From: Alicyclobacillus herbarius DSM 13609
GTDB lineage: Bacteria; Bacillota; Bacilli; Alicyclobacillales; Alicyclobacillaceae
DNA: 64,000 nucleotides
Assembly: GCF_000430585.1 (NCBI RefSeq)
Contig: NZ_AUMH01000004.1
Location: 62,001-126,000 of the forward strand
Reading direction: 5' to 3'
How positions within the stretch are numbered: position 1 is the first letter of the stretch; the number at the start of each line of letters is the position of its first letter. Shown in pieces: positions 1 through 9,090 of the stretch. The notes beneath the pieces were generated by a model. It was not told where the DNA came from. It did no database searches and saw only the letters and a list, made by a program, of their open reading frames with translations. A program made the translations under genes and the position numbers.

Positions 1-39
1 GCCCACCGGAAAAAGCGACCGTTTATCGACATTTCCGTC

Positions 40-1929
40 TCACCCCCTTGGGCGGATCGCCATCCAATACAACCAGACGGCCAAGAGCAGGTAGAGGACA
101 AAGGCCACCCAGGGGCCAAAATGAGTGGTTTGCGGGAGGGGTACCTTGGCCGTGACCAGCCCGGCAATCAAGATGCCGACCAGGGACTCGCCGGCAATCA
201 GGCCGGACGCGATGAGGATGCCCCGCTCTCCGGCCTCGTCTTGGCCGTTTGCGGTGGCGGCGCGCTGACGATGGCGGGCACTTAGCCAACGCAGGAGCCC
301 GCCGAGGAAAATCGGTATCGAGGTGTGTATCGGCAAGTACACGCCGACCGCAAACGGCAGGGATTCCACCCCCAACAATTCCACAGCCACCGCGGTTGCG
401 GCGCCGATGAACACCAGGTCCCAGGGCATGTTGGCATTCATGATGCCTTCGACAATCAGCTTCATCAAGACCGCCTTGGGGGCAGGCAGGTCTTTCGAGC
501 CAAACCCGTACGCGTTATTGAGGAGTAAAAGCACCCAGCCGATGCACACCCCGGACGCAAGCACGCCGAGCAGCATCGCCAGCTGCTGTTTGCGCGGGGT
601 GGCGCCGACCAGGAAGCCGGTCTTTAGGTCCTGTGAGATGTCTCCGGCAATCGCCAGGGCCGTGCAGATGATGGCGCCGACCACCAAGGAGAGGACCATC
701 CCACCGAGCCCCGTGTGCCCGGTGAGGCGGTACACGGTCGCCACAATCAGAAGCGTCGCAATCGTCATTCCGGAGACCGGATCGGACGATGAACCCACAA
801 TGCCGACGATGCGTGACGATACTGTGACAAACAGGAACCCGATGACAAGAATGCCAATGGCGCCGATGAGGGTCACCTGTAGCCCGGGCAGGAACGCGAT
901 AACGAGCAGAATCACAATCGCGGCTGGGATGGTCCAATGGCTGGGGAGGTCCTGTTCCGTGCGCAAGCTGCGGTCGACTTCCGCCTCGCCCATTTCGTAG
1001 CTCTGCGCGCTCGCCCACATCCCGACGAGTGACCGCCATAAGGTTGGCAGGGTGCGGATTAGGCTGATGATGCCACCGGCCGCCACCGCGCCCGCGCCGA
1101 TGTAGCGAATGTAGTTGTCCCAAATCGCGAAGGCGTCCATGGTCCCGGGCGAACTACTCGCCGGCGCGATGGCCCCTGCCCCTTGGCCGAAGTAGGCAAT
1201 CATTGGGATGAAGACCAACCAGCCGAGCACCCCACCCGCCACCATCAGGCCGCCGATGCGCGGCCCGACGATAAAGCCGACCCCGAGCAAGGACGGCAGG
1301 GTATCCATCCCGACCAGACCCTGCCGGAGCCCGGCCACAGCCGTCGAGATTTCCGACGGAAACAGTTTGAGGGCGTCCATGACCGCCTTGAACACCCCAC
1401 CTACGAAGAGGCCCAAGAAGACCAACTTCGCGCGCGATCCGCCCTCTTCCCCGGCCATCAGCACGCGGGCGCACGCGGTGCCTTCCGGGTACGGCAGATT
1501 CCCGTGCTCTTTCACGACCAAGATTCGCCGCAACGGAATCATGAACAACACACCCAAGAAACCGCCCGTGAGCACAATCAGGGTGATTTTGTACAGGCTT
1601 GGGTTCGCCTTCCACAAAAACAGAGCCGGTAAGGTGAAGATGGCGCCTGACGCCAGCGCCTCGCCGGCGGTTGTCATCGTCTGTACGATGTTGTTTTCGA
1701 GAATGGAGTTGCGGCGGAGGATGCCGCGGATGATAGCCATGGAGATGACCGCCGCAGGAATTGAAGCGCTGATGGTCATGCCGATAATCAAACCGAGATA
1801 CGCATTGGCGGCGCCGAACACAATCGCGAGGATAATCCCGATGACGGCGGCCGTGAAGGTGAACTCAGGCGGCCGCTCGTCCGGGGAAACAAACGGTTTC
1901 AAGGAATTCGACGGACGCTCTTGACCCAT
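40..1929 (-). CDS. OPT family oligopeptide/metal-chelate transporter
   Basis: This is a 629-residue integral membrane protein of the OPT/YSL family, whose members are proton-driven symporters of oligopeptides or metal chelates. The N-terminus has the family pattern LKPFVSPDERPPEFT followed by a first membrane segment ending GAANAYLGL and then SASIPAAVI. About 14-16 hydrophobic segments follow to the C-terminus, and the length is normal. An ATG 24 bases further upstream (1953) lacks an SD. The chosen ATG at 1929 has AGGAG about 10 bases before it. It is the first complete gene at the left edge, and only 39 bases lie beyond its stop. It is followed upstream on the same strand by an MFS pump. 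The substrate cannot be told from sequence. Confidence 0.9.
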   Translation of the reverse strand: MGQERPSNSLKPFVSPDERPPEFTFTAAVIGIILAIVFGAANAYLGLIIGMTISASIPAAVISMAIIRGILRRNSILENNIVQTMTTAGEALASGAIFTLPALFLWKANPSLYKITLIVLTGGFLGVLFMIPLRRILVVKEHGNLPYPEGTACARVLMAGEEGGSRAKLVFLGLFVGGVFKAVMDALKLFPSEISTAVAGLRQGLVGMDTLPSLLGVGFIVGPRIGGLMVAGGVLGWLVFIPMIAYFGQGAGAIAPASSSPGTMDAFAIWDNYIRYIGAGAVAAGGIISLIRTLPTLWRSLVGMWASAQSYEMGEAEVDRSLRTEQDLPSHWTIPAAIVILLVIAFLPGLQVTLIGAIGILVIGFLFVTVSSRIVGIVGSSSDPVSGMTIATLLIVATVYRLTGHTGLGGMVLSLVVGAIICTALAIAGDISQDLKTGFLVGATPRKQQLAMLLGVLASGVCIGWVLLLLNNAYGFGSKDLPAPKAVLMKLIVEGIMNANMPWDLVFIGAATAVAVELLGVESLPFAVGVYLPIHTSIPIFLGGLLRWLSARHRQRAATANGQDEAGERGILIASGLIAGESLVGILIAGLVTAKVPLPQTTHFGPWVAFVLYLLLAVWLYWMAIRPRG

Positions 1930-2076
1930 ACACTTCCACTCCTGCCAGTTCATATCTCGAGTTAGCCTACCCGAGTTGAAGGGTGGGTATCCGACAAGAG
2001 TGTCCGTCCTTTTTCACAATCCACAGAGGCCCACGTATAGTGGCTCCTTGCAGCGAGTGAAGCAAACCGGTACGAG

Positions 2077-3276
2077 TCAGGCGGCCGGCGCCTGACGACG
2101 CAGACTTTTGTCGCTCGGCAGGAGCGCAAACAGGACCGCTGCCAGGGCGGGCAAAATAACGTACAGGTGGATGATAAACTGCACCCCGTAGCGATCCGCC
2201 AGGTTTCCCATCAGAGCTGCCCCGATGCCCGCTGCGCCGATGCCCAGACCGATGATGAGCCCCGACGCTAGACCGATGCGCCCTGGCAGCAGCATCTGTC
2301 CGTAGACGACGGTGACCGCGAAGGTTGCCAGCATGCAGAAACCGAGGAGGATGAGGTCAATGGCAGCCCAGATGCCGCGCGTATGCGGCAGCAGCCAGGC
2401 AAACGGGACAGCCAACAGCGTCGTTCCGACCATCAGCCACTTGCGGCCAAACCGGTCGGATAACGGACCGCCGAGCAAGGTGGCGACCGCCCCGGCTCCG
2501 AGGAACAAGAAGCTGTAGACCTCCCCCTGCTGCAGCGACATGTGCTGTTCCACATAGAAAAACGGTAAAAACGCCGGAATACCGACCTGGGCAAAGCCGC
2601 GTGCAATTATCGCGATGGTCAAAAGTCCCATGGCCCACGGCCGATTGCGACCTTCTCGAACCTGGCTTTTCCCCGCCTTGCCGCGAGCGTTTGCCTTGTA
2701 CCAGGGCACCAGGCGAACGGTTAACAGGAAGGCAATCACGCCCACCAGCAGGAACCACAGCAAACCGTGAATCCCGGTGTGCGAGAGCAAGAGCGGAATC
2801 GCTAAGGGGCCAAGCGCCTGCCCGGTGTTGCCGCCAACCTGAAAAATGGACTGGGCGGTCCCTTTCGCGCCGCCGGCAGCCATGTGCGCGCCGCGCGAGG
2901 CTTCGGGATGAAATACCCCAGAACCAAGGCCCGATAATGCGACAGCGACCAGCAACCAAGGATACGAGGGGACAATACCGGACAGGGACAGGCCCACGCC
3001 GACCAAAAGGAGTCCAAACGGCAAAAGCCACGCCTGCGGCCGACGATCCGATAGGATCCCAAACAACGGCTGCGAAACGGAAGACGTCAGATACGACACC
3101 AGAACGACCAGCCCGGCCTGTGTGTACGACAGATGAAAGGCCGATTTATACAAGGGCATCAGGGCCGGCACGATACCGCTCGTCATCAGGTCGTTCAACA
3201 TATGCGCACCGCTCAGCGTCCATACCCGCCGCTTTTGCAGCGAGCTGGATGACAGCGCGGCCGACGACATCGACAT
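2077..3276 (-). CDS. MFS transporter, fosmidomycin-resistance (Fsr) type
   Basis: This 399-residue protein has about twelve membrane segments and is a drug/solute:proton antiporter of the Fsr-like major facilitator group. The family-specific N-terminus is visible (SGAHMLNDLMTSGIVPALMPLYK), as are the loop GILSDRRPQ after helix 2 and SGLGSGVFHPEASRGAHM in helix 4. A second MFS loop, GGPLSDRFGRKWLM, falls in the second half. A strong SD (GGAGGGGGG) lies 6 bases before the ATG. It is divergent from ispD. Fosmidomycin inhibits the MEP pathway to which IspD belongs, so the adjacency is suggestive, but real substrates of such pumps vary. Function as exporter is well supported; the substrate is inference. 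Confidence 0.88.
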   Translation of the reverse strand: MSMSSAALSSSSLQKRRVWTLSGAHMLNDLMTSGIVPALMPLYKSAFHLSYTQAGLVVLVSYLTSSVSQPLFGILSDRRPQAWLLPFGLLLVGVGLSLSGIVPSYPWLLVAVALSGLGSGVFHPEASRGAHMAAGGAKGTAQSIFQVGGNTGQALGPLAIPLLLSHTGIHGLLWFLLVGVIAFLLTVRLVPWYKANARGKAGKSQVREGRNRPWAMGLLTIAIIARGFAQVGIPAFLPFFYVEQHMSLQQGEVYSFLFLGAGAVATLLGGPLSDRFGRKWLMVGTTLLAVPFAWLLPHTRGIWAAIDLILLGFCMLATFAVTVVYGQMLLPGRIGLASGLIIGLGIGAAGIGAALMGNLADRYGVQFIIHLYVILPALAAVLFALLPSDKSLRRQAPAA

Positions 3277-3330
3277 ATCAATCCCCCCTCCCGGCCAATG
3301 GCTCGTTTGACCTTCCCAAGGCCACTTTTT

Positions 3331-3339
3331 TGGTATACT
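3331..3339 (+). promoter_or_regulatory. Extended -10 promoter of ispD
   Basis: The string TGGTATACT is an extended -10 element (TG, one base, TATACT at 3334-3339). It lies about 49 bases before the TTG start of ispD at 3388. A TTGACC upstream is 21 bases away, too far for a normal -35, so the extended -10 is the better reading. Because an earlier in-frame ATG at 3298 lies upstream of this promoter, it also argues for the downstream start. Confidence 0.5.
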
Positions 3340-3387
3340 TTGATGCAGGTCTCCAGTACGAAACCTATTCTAAGGGGTCTATTCGAG

Positions 3388-4131
3388 TTGCGAAAGGTTT
3401 TCGCGGTAATTTTGGCGTCTGGTACCGGGCAGCGCATGGGTTCCGATGTCCCGAAACAGTTTCTCCGTTTGGGTGGGCGGACGATTCTTGAACACACCTT
3501 GCGTGCGTTCGACGACAGTGCCTATGTAGACCACCTGATTCTGGTGGTACACCCGGCAACAAGGCCGCGAGTTCTGGATATATTGGAGGATGGCGGATAC
3601 CATAAGCCGCTCATCGTGGTCGACGGTGGGGCCACGCGTCAAGAGAGCGCCAAAGCAGGCATTGAGGCCATCCAGGTCAACCCCGAACAAGAACAAGAAA
3701 CCTGGGTCCTGATTCACGATGCTGCGCGGCCGCTGGTCAGCGAGGCGGTGATTGCCCGCTGCGTTGAAGCGCTGGCTTCCTATAAAGCCGTATCGGCCGC
3801 CGTCCCGGCGACCGATACCGTCTTCCAAGTAGATGACGTCGGCCAGATTGAAACGATTCCGAACCGCGCAAAATTGTGGCAGGCGCAAACCCCGCAAGGG
3901 TTTCACCTCGAGATTCTGCGCCAGGCTCATCACCTGGCCGAAGCTGCTGCCGACCCTTCCGGTCCAGCGACCGATGATTGCGGACTCGTTCTGCGTTATG
4001 GGCTGGCCCCCGTTCACGTGGTGAAAGGGGACGTGTGCAACCTAAAAATCACCTATCCAACCGACCTGGCCATCGCCGAACAGCTGCTCAAGCTGCAGAA
4101 AGCCCTGGCCGCTCCGAAACCGGAGACCTGA
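3388..4131 (+). CDS. ispD: 2-C-methyl-D-erythritol 4-phosphate cytidylyltransferase
   Basis: IspD transfers CMP from CTP to MEP, the third step of the non-mevalonate isoprenoid pathway, in the cytoplasm. The 247-residue product has the nucleotide-binding N-terminus VILASGTGQRMGSDVPKQF, then IHDAARPLVS, AVPATDTVF, the TPQGF motif and TDDCGLV, ending with GDVCNLKITYPTDL. These are the conserved IspD blocks in order. The TTG start at 3388 is preferred: AAGGGG sits 10 bases upstream and the length fits the family (about 230 residues). The longer reading from ATG 3298 would start upstream of the promoter. It stands alone, without ispF, and converges on the GH130 gene 35 bases away. Confidence 0.93.
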   Translation: MRKVFAVILASGTGQRMGSDVPKQFLRLGGRTILEHTLRAFDDSAYVDHLILVVHPATRPRVLDILEDGGYHKPLIVVDGGATRQESAKAGIEAIQVNPEQEQETWVLIHDAARPLVSEAVIARCVEALASYKAVSAAVPATDTVFQVDDVGQIETIPNRAKLWQAQTPQGFHLEILRQAHHLAEAAADPSGPATDDCGLVLRYGLAPVHVVKGDVCNLKITYPTDLAIAEQLLKLQKALAAPKPET

Positions 4132-4166
4132 ACCCTCTCGCTGTTGAGCGTCGTCCGTGATGCGGG

Positions 4167-5153
4167 TCAGGAGGCCATGGCCTCCGACTGGTCCTCATCC
4201 GTCGAAGCGGGTGCAATAGCCACACCAATTTTCGAGTCGGCCATACCGTAATAGAGAAACCAGAACCCGTTGTGTTGAACCAGGCCTTCCACAAAGACGA
4301 CATTGTCAACCTGGCCGATGCACTCCTCCTTCGTGCCCGGCGTCAAGAACGGCGCGTCTGTCCGCTTTAGCACCTGTGTCGGGTCGTCCTTCGCCAAGAG
4401 AACCTGTCCACACGAATAATACAACCTGCCGTGGTTGGGACTGGACGGATCGACAGTCCGTCGTGCCGCGTTATAGAGGAGCAAAATTCCCTCGTCGGTC
4501 AGCAGCGGCTGTGGGCCCGGTTCAATCAAGGCGCTGTCAAAGGCGCTTGGGTTGGCAGATGGACGGACCACCGGCTCGGGTACGGGCGTCCAGTGAATCA
4601 GGTCCTCCGAATAGGCCGCCCAGATGCAGGTATCGCCAAAATACATGACGTAGCGCCCCTGAATCGGCGTCGCCAAGATGGCGCCCGATTTCGACCAGAC
4701 CTTATCCGAGCCTTCCCGCCAATCCGGGAACAGGATGCCGTGCTTTTCCCAGTTATAAAGGTCCTTCGATGTGGCCAGACACAAATACGCGCTGTTCCCG
4801 TCAAAGGCGGTGTAAGTCATATAATACGTATCACCAATCTGAGTCACGCGCGGGTCCTCGCAGCCACCAGGCAGCTCATAGCTCTCTGTTGGCACGAACA
4901 CCGGCTCCGGATGTCGTTGAAAACGGATACCATCCTCACTGAAAGCAAGACCGATGCGCGAGGTTCCGTTCCAGCTCCCGCTGCCGGTGTGGTCCTCGGC
5001 GCGATAGAGAAGATAGACTTTCCCGTCCTTCACGACCGCGGTTGGGTTGAACAGGTCCTTGGCCTCCCATCCATCCCCTTGCGGTCCCAGAATCGGGTTG
5101 AGTTCATATTTTATAAACGGTCCCATCGGGAACGTGATTGGCTTGGAAGTCAA
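4167..5153 (-). CDS. Glycoside hydrolase family 130 phosphorylase/hydrolase
   Basis: GH130 enzymes are mostly beta-mannoside phosphorylases acting on short manno-oligosaccharides with inorganic phosphate; some are hydrolases. The five-bladed propeller pattern is visible: LFNPTAVVKDGKVYLLYRAED, the catalytic-Asp segment GGCEDPRVTQIGDTYYM (Asp near residue 100), then W-x-S/K repeats and a late NVVFVEGL block. There is no signal peptide, so it is cytoplasmic. GGGAGG directly abuts one TTG, so the TTG nine bases further (5153) is the likelier start, giving 328 residues. No mannan transporter or mannosidase is adjacent, so the substrate is open. It is divergent from the ileS leader. Confidence 0.85.
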   Translation of the reverse strand: MTSKPITFPMGPFIKYELNPILGPQGDGWEAKDLFNPTAVVKDGKVYLLYRAEDHTGSGSWNGTSRIGLAFSEDGIRFQRHPEPVFVPTESYELPGGCEDPRVTQIGDTYYMTYTAFDGNSAYLCLATSKDLYNWEKHGILFPDWREGSDKVWSKSGAILATPIQGRYVMYFGDTCIWAAYSEDLIHWTPVPEPVVRPSANPSAFDSALIEPGPQPLLTDEGILLLYNAARRTVDPSSPNHGRLYYSCGQVLLAKDDPTQVLKRTDAPFLTPGTKEECIGQVDNVVFVEGLVQHNGFWFLYYGMADSKIGVAIAPASTDEDQSEAMAS

Positions 5154-5254
5154 GTGATTCAACCTCCCACCACAATGGTGCTTGGTGCTGTCATTGTACT
5201 GTGCGGATTTCCGGCGTGCCAGCCCAATTTATGCCGCAACTGGCGAATGAAGCT

Positions 5255-5282
5255 TTGCTGTAGCATCGATTTATGCTACAAT
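5255..5282 (+). promoter_or_regulatory. Promoter of ileS leader with embedded inverted repeat
   Basis: TTGCTG (5255-5260), a 16-base spacer and TACAAT (5277-5282) form a good sigma-A promoter a few bases before the T-box leader. A perfect 7-bp inverted repeat, GTAGCAT and ATGCTAC with a 6-base centre, covers 5260-5279, between the -35 and -10 elements. That arrangement resembles a repressor operator, although T-box genes normally need no repressor. Confidence 0.6.
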
Positions 5283-5288
5283 TACGCG

Positions 5289-5669
5289 TGAATTTCCGGC
5301 GTAGCGCGCCGGATAGCCGAATCGCAAAGACGGATGAACAAAGACCGATGAAAAGGATGAGTAACCAGTATTTGGATTCCACAGAGAGTGGGAGACGGTG
5401 GGAACCCACGAATCCAGCCTGGCGAATATCCCCTTTGAGGTGCCAGCTGAACTTCACCTGCGCATAGTCGTCCAGCGCGTGAGACCGCGGGGTGAACAGT
5501 AAGCTGAGCCGGGTTTCTCCCGTTATCGAGACCAGATGGAGCGGCAGGCTCTGTACACATACGTTTTGTGCAGACCATAAACCGGACAGGCATGTGCATG
5601 AAACCAAGCCGCTAACTTGGGTGGTACAGCGGGACAATCTCTCGCCCCAAAAGGGGGCGGGAGTTTTTT
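5289..5669 (+). ncRNA. T-box leader (tRNA-Ile sensing) of ileS
   Basis: The leader contains the hallmark T-box sequence GGGTGGTACAGCGG near 5619-5632, followed at once by an intrinsic terminator. In known T-boxes uncharged tRNA pairs with this sequence and prevents terminator formation. Stem I features upstream include an AGTA motif near 5355-5360. A candidate specifier ATC (Ile) lies at 5428-5430 within GAATATCCCC. The leader is long (about 380 bases). The specifier assignment is inference; the T-box and terminator are directly visible, and the isoleucyl-tRNA synthetase gene downstream agrees. Confidence 0.9.
5639..5669 (+). terminator. T-box attenuator terminator
   Basis: A GC-rich stem (CTCTCGCCCC pairing with GGGGGCGGGAG across AAAA) is followed by six T residues. 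It overlaps the 3' side of the T-box and lies 17 bases before the SD of ileS, as expected for the regulated terminator. Confidence 0.85.
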
Positions 5670-5696
5670 GTTATCTGGATCTGGCTAGGAGGTTGA

Positions 5697-8600
5697 ATGA
5701 TGTATCGCAAGGTAGATGCGAAAGAACCGGCGAAAGCCCGCGAGGAACGGGTGCTCTCCTTTTGGAAGGAAAACGACGTGTTTCTGGAAAGCGAGCGGCA
5801 GCGCGAGGGGGGCCCGGAGTTTGTCTTCTATGAGGGGCCGCCGACCGCCAACGGCCGGCCCCACCCTGGGCATGTGCTGACGCGCGTGATGAAAGACGTC
5901 TACCCCCGCTACCGGACGATGAAAGGGTACCACGTCACGCGCAAGGCGGGTTGGGACACACACGGACTGCCGGTGGAAATTGAGGTGGAAAAGAAGTTCG
6001 GCATCAGCGGTAAAAAGCAGATTCAGGAATTTGGCGTGGAGCGGTTCATCCAGGAGTGTAAGAACAGCGTCTTCACGTATGAACAGACATGGCGCGAACT
6101 GTCTGAACGCCTGGGCTACTGGGTAGACCTTGATCACCCATATATGACGCTCAGCGACGACTATATCGAGTCGGTGTGGTACCTACTCCAAACCATCTAT
6201 AAGAAAGGACTGCTTTATCAGGGCCACCGTGTCAGTCCGTACTGCCCGCACTGCGAAACCACCCTCTCCAGCCACGAGGTGGCCCAGGGCTACAAGGACG
6301 TCAAAGACCTGTCGGTGACCGCCAAGTTCCGGCTTATCGACACTTTCGTCTCCACCGACGAACTGGCACAGGCGGGCGTCCCTATCGATACGCCCACGTT
6401 CATCCTGGCCTGGACGACCACACCCTGGACGCTGCCGAGTAACGTGGCGCTGGCGGTCAATCCAGACTTCACCTATGTCTTACTGCATGACGAAGCAGCG
6501 CGGGAGAACTACTGGGTGGCCGAGGGACTGAAAGACCGCTTCCTGACGGAACAGCGGCGAGTCGTCGCCCGCAAAACCGGTCACGAGCTGGCCGGGTTGC
6601 GCTATGAACCGGTGTTCCCCTACGTCACCGTAGAAGGAAAAAAGCACATCGTCGTCACCTCCCAGCACGTAACCGACGAATCGGGTACCGGCATCGTCCA
6701 CATGGCCCCCGCCTTCGGTGAGGACGACTACCGCGTCTGCCAGGAAAACGGCGTGGTATTCGTGAACTTTGTCGATCTCGGTGGCCACTTTACCGACGCG
6801 GTCACGGATTTCGCCGGCCGCTTTGTCAAAGATGAACAGACGAACGTAGACATCGTTAAGAACCTCGCCGCGCGCGGCCTCGTCTTCGACAAAGGCAAAC
6901 ACGAGCACGCCTACCCGCACTGCTGGCGCTGCGATACGCCACTGTTGTACTACGCGATTGACAGCTGGTTCATCCGCATGACCGCCATCAAGGACGAGGT
7001 TATCGCCAATTCGCAAGGGGTGAACTGGATTCCGGAACACATCCGTGATGGACGGATGGGCAACTTCCTGGAAAACCTGGTTGATTGGAACCTTTCGCGT
7101 AGCCGCTATTGGGGCACCCCCTTGCCCGTCTGGGTTTGCGATGCCTGCGGGGAAACGGAGTGCATCGGATCGAAAGCCGAGCTGTTGGAACGGGCCGGTC
7201 GGCTCCCCCAGGAGCTGCACAAACCGTACATCGACGACATCACCTGGACGTGTTCGTGCGGCGGCCGGAAACGGCGGGTTCCCGAGGTCATTGACGTCTG
7301 GTTTGACTCGGGCAGCATGCCGTTTGCGCAATGGCACTATCCGTTCGAGAACCAGGAGGTGTTCCATCGGCTCTATCCGGCCGATTACATCTGCGAAGCG
7401 ATTGACCAGACGCGCGGCTGGTTCTACAGCCTGCTCGCCATCTCGTCGGCCGTCAAGGGCATGGCGCCGTATAAAAACGTGCTCGTGCTCGGCCACGTGG
7501 TCGACGAAGACGGGAAGAAGATGTCTAAGTCCAAAGGGAACGTGATCGATCCGTTCGAGGCGTTCGACATGCACGGGGCGGACGCGTTGCGCTTCTACTT
7601 TTTGGTCAACACGCAGCCGTGGAACTCGCAGCGATTCTATCACCGGGCGGTGGCCGAGGCAAAGGCGAAGTTTATCGACCTCCTGCAGAACGTGCACGCG
7701 TTTTACGCCCTCTACGCAGGCATCGACCAGTTCCGGCCGGATGAGCACCACGTGCCGGTGGCAGAGCGGCCGCTCTTGGACCGCTGGATTTTGGCCCGCC
7801 TGCATGACACCATCCGCAAGGTGGACAAGGCGCTCGACGGGTATGACGCGACCACGGCCGCGCGACAGCTGCAAAGTCTCATTACCGACGTCTCGACCTG
7901 GTACGTGCGCCGCAATCGCGATCGCTTTTGGGCAGGCGGCATGGAGCAGGACAAGGCGGCCGCCTTCCTCACCCTGTACGAGGTGCTGTCGACGTTTGCC
8001 CGCCTGATTGCGCCACTCACGCCGTTTATCGCGGAGGAACTGTACCAAAACGTGGTCCGTACCTGGGATGAGACTGCGCCCGTCAGCGTCCACCTGTGCG
8101 ATTTTCCGACGGCGGATGAAAGCCTGATTGACGAAGGCCTCCTGCGGGAGATGGATTTGGTGCTCTGGGCTGTGGAGACCGCACGCCACCTGCGCAACGA
8201 GAGCAAACGCAAGACGCGCCAGCCCCTCTCCACCCTCTACCTGCCGCGAGCACTGGAGGACGTGCTGGGCAAGTTCACCGATGTGCTGGCAGATGAGTTG
8301 AACGTCAAGGAGATTGTCTTCACGGAGCTGGCCGACATTGCGCGCCCGGAACTGTTCCTTAACCTCAAGGAGGTCGGCAAGGCGTACGGCAAGCAGGTGC
8401 CCGCCATTAACCAGGCGGCCAAGGCGGCAACCCAGGAGCAGATTTCCACCTTTGCAGAAGCAGGTCAAGTCGAACTGGCTGGAGCGACCATCACCCGTGA
8501 GATGGCGGAGATTCGCTATCACGCCAGCTTTCCTGGGCTCATCGAGGTGTCGGCGCAAGGATTCGTGGGACTGAACACCGAGCTGACCCCCGAACTGATT

Positions 8601-8852
8601 GAGGAAGGGCTGGTCCGCGAAATCATCTCCAAGATGCAGATGATGCGCAAGGAAGTGGACTACGGGGTCACAGAGAAGGTCACGTTTGCAGCCAGCGGCG
8701 ACGATGAAGTCTTACGCGTGCTGCGAGACCATCAAGCGCGCATCGCCGACACGGTGCTCATCCGAGAACTGCACTTTGGCTCGATGGAAGGCGACCTGAC
8801 GAAGGATTGGGACATCAACGGAAAGCCGCTCACGCTCACGGTGAAAGGCTGA
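5697..8852 (+). CDS. ileS: Isoleucyl-tRNA synthetase, long (type 2-like) form
   Basis: This class I synthetase charges tRNA-Ile in the cytoplasm. The 1051-residue protein has the HIGH-type signature as HPGH near residue 58 and KMSKS near residue 605. An editing (CP1) domain lies between them, including TWTTTPWTLP-type and GTGIVHMAPAFGEDD segments. A helical anticodon domain follows, and the C-terminal extension ends GKPLTLTVKG. Length and tail resemble the eukaryote-like type 2 enzymes (about 1030-1050 residues, often insensitive to mupirocin) rather than the about 920-residue type 1 with a C-terminal zinc site. AGGAGG lies four bases before the first of two adjacent ATG codons. It is controlled by the T-box leader and closed by a strong terminator. 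Confidence 0.97.
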   Translation: MMYRKVDAKEPAKAREERVLSFWKENDVFLESERQREGGPEFVFYEGPPTANGRPHPGHVLTRVMKDVYPRYRTMKGYHVTRKAGWDTHGLPVEIEVEKKFGISGKKQIQEFGVERFIQECKNSVFTYEQTWRELSERLGYWVDLDHPYMTLSDDYIESVWYLLQTIYKKGLLYQGHRVSPYCPHCETTLSSHEVAQGYKDVKDLSVTAKFRLIDTFVSTDELAQAGVPIDTPTFILAWTTTPWTLPSNVALAVNPDFTYVLLHDEAARENYWVAEGLKDRFLTEQRRVVARKTGHELAGLRYEPVFPYVTVEGKKHIVVTSQHVTDESGTGIVHMAPAFGEDDYRVCQENGVVFVNFVDLGGHFTDAVTDFAGRFVKDEQTNVDIVKNLAARGLVFDKGKHEHAYPHCWRCDTPLLYYAIDSWFIRMTAIKDEVIANSQGVNWIPEHIRDGRMGNFLENLVDWNLSRSRYWGTPLPVWVCDACGETECIGSKAELLERAGRLPQELHKPYIDDITWTCSCGGRKRRVPEVIDVWFDSGSMPFAQWHYPFENQEVFHRLYPADYICEAIDQTRGWFYSLLAISSAVKGMAPYKNVLVLGHVVDEDGKKMSKSKGNVIDPFEAFDMHGADALRFYFLVNTQPWNSQRFYHRAVAEAKAKFIDLLQNVHAFYALYAGIDQFRPDEHHVPVAERPLLDRWILARLHDTIRKVDKALDGYDATTAARQLQSLITDVSTWYVRRNRDRFWAGGMEQDKAAAFLTLYEVLSTFARLIAPLTPFIAEELYQNVVRTWDETAPVSVHLCDFPTADESLIDEGLLREMDLVLWAVETARHLRNESKRKTRQPLSTLYLPRALEDVLGKFTDVLADELNVKEIVFTELADIARPELFLNLKEVGKAYGKQVPAINQAAKAATQEQISTFAEAGQVELAGATITREMAEIRYHASFPGLIEVSAQGFVGLNTELTPELIEEGLVREIISKMQMMRKEVDYGVTEKVTFAASGDDEVLRVLRDHQARIADTVLIRELHFGSMEGDLTKDWDINGKPLTLTVKG

Positions 8853-8870
8853 AAGACCCCGATTGTGTTT

Positions 8871-8901
8871 CCCCGTCTGGCTTCACCGGGCGGGGTTTTT
8901 T
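8871..8901 (+). terminator. Intrinsic terminator of ileS
   Basis: CCCCGTCTGG and CCGGGCGGGG form a 10-bp stem (with G-U pairs) around CTTCA, followed by six T residues. It starts 18 bases after the ileS stop. Confidence 0.9.
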
Positions 8902-9090
8902 GTTTTCCCCCTGCACACAGAGCGTCAGGCATGATACAATCAACCTTATCGAATTCTTCGACAGAAGCAGACAGAGATCAACTCGGTTCGATACGTTGGC
9001 TTCCATCCACCAATCTGGGCTGATTATGTCGGAAACCAAGTGGCCCCGCGTGGTAGAGCGTTGGCAAACTGCTTACTTGGGGGGATAGGC

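Noticed and set aside
3307-3339. TTGACC with TATACT as a classical promoter of ispD.
   Set aside because: The spacer is 21 bases, too long; the extended -10 explains the site better.
6480-8558. A 692-codon open frame antisense to ileS.
   Set aside because: It lies wholly inside ileS, has no SD and its protein is His/Arg/Val-rich without motifs. It arises from GC-biased codon use in ileS.
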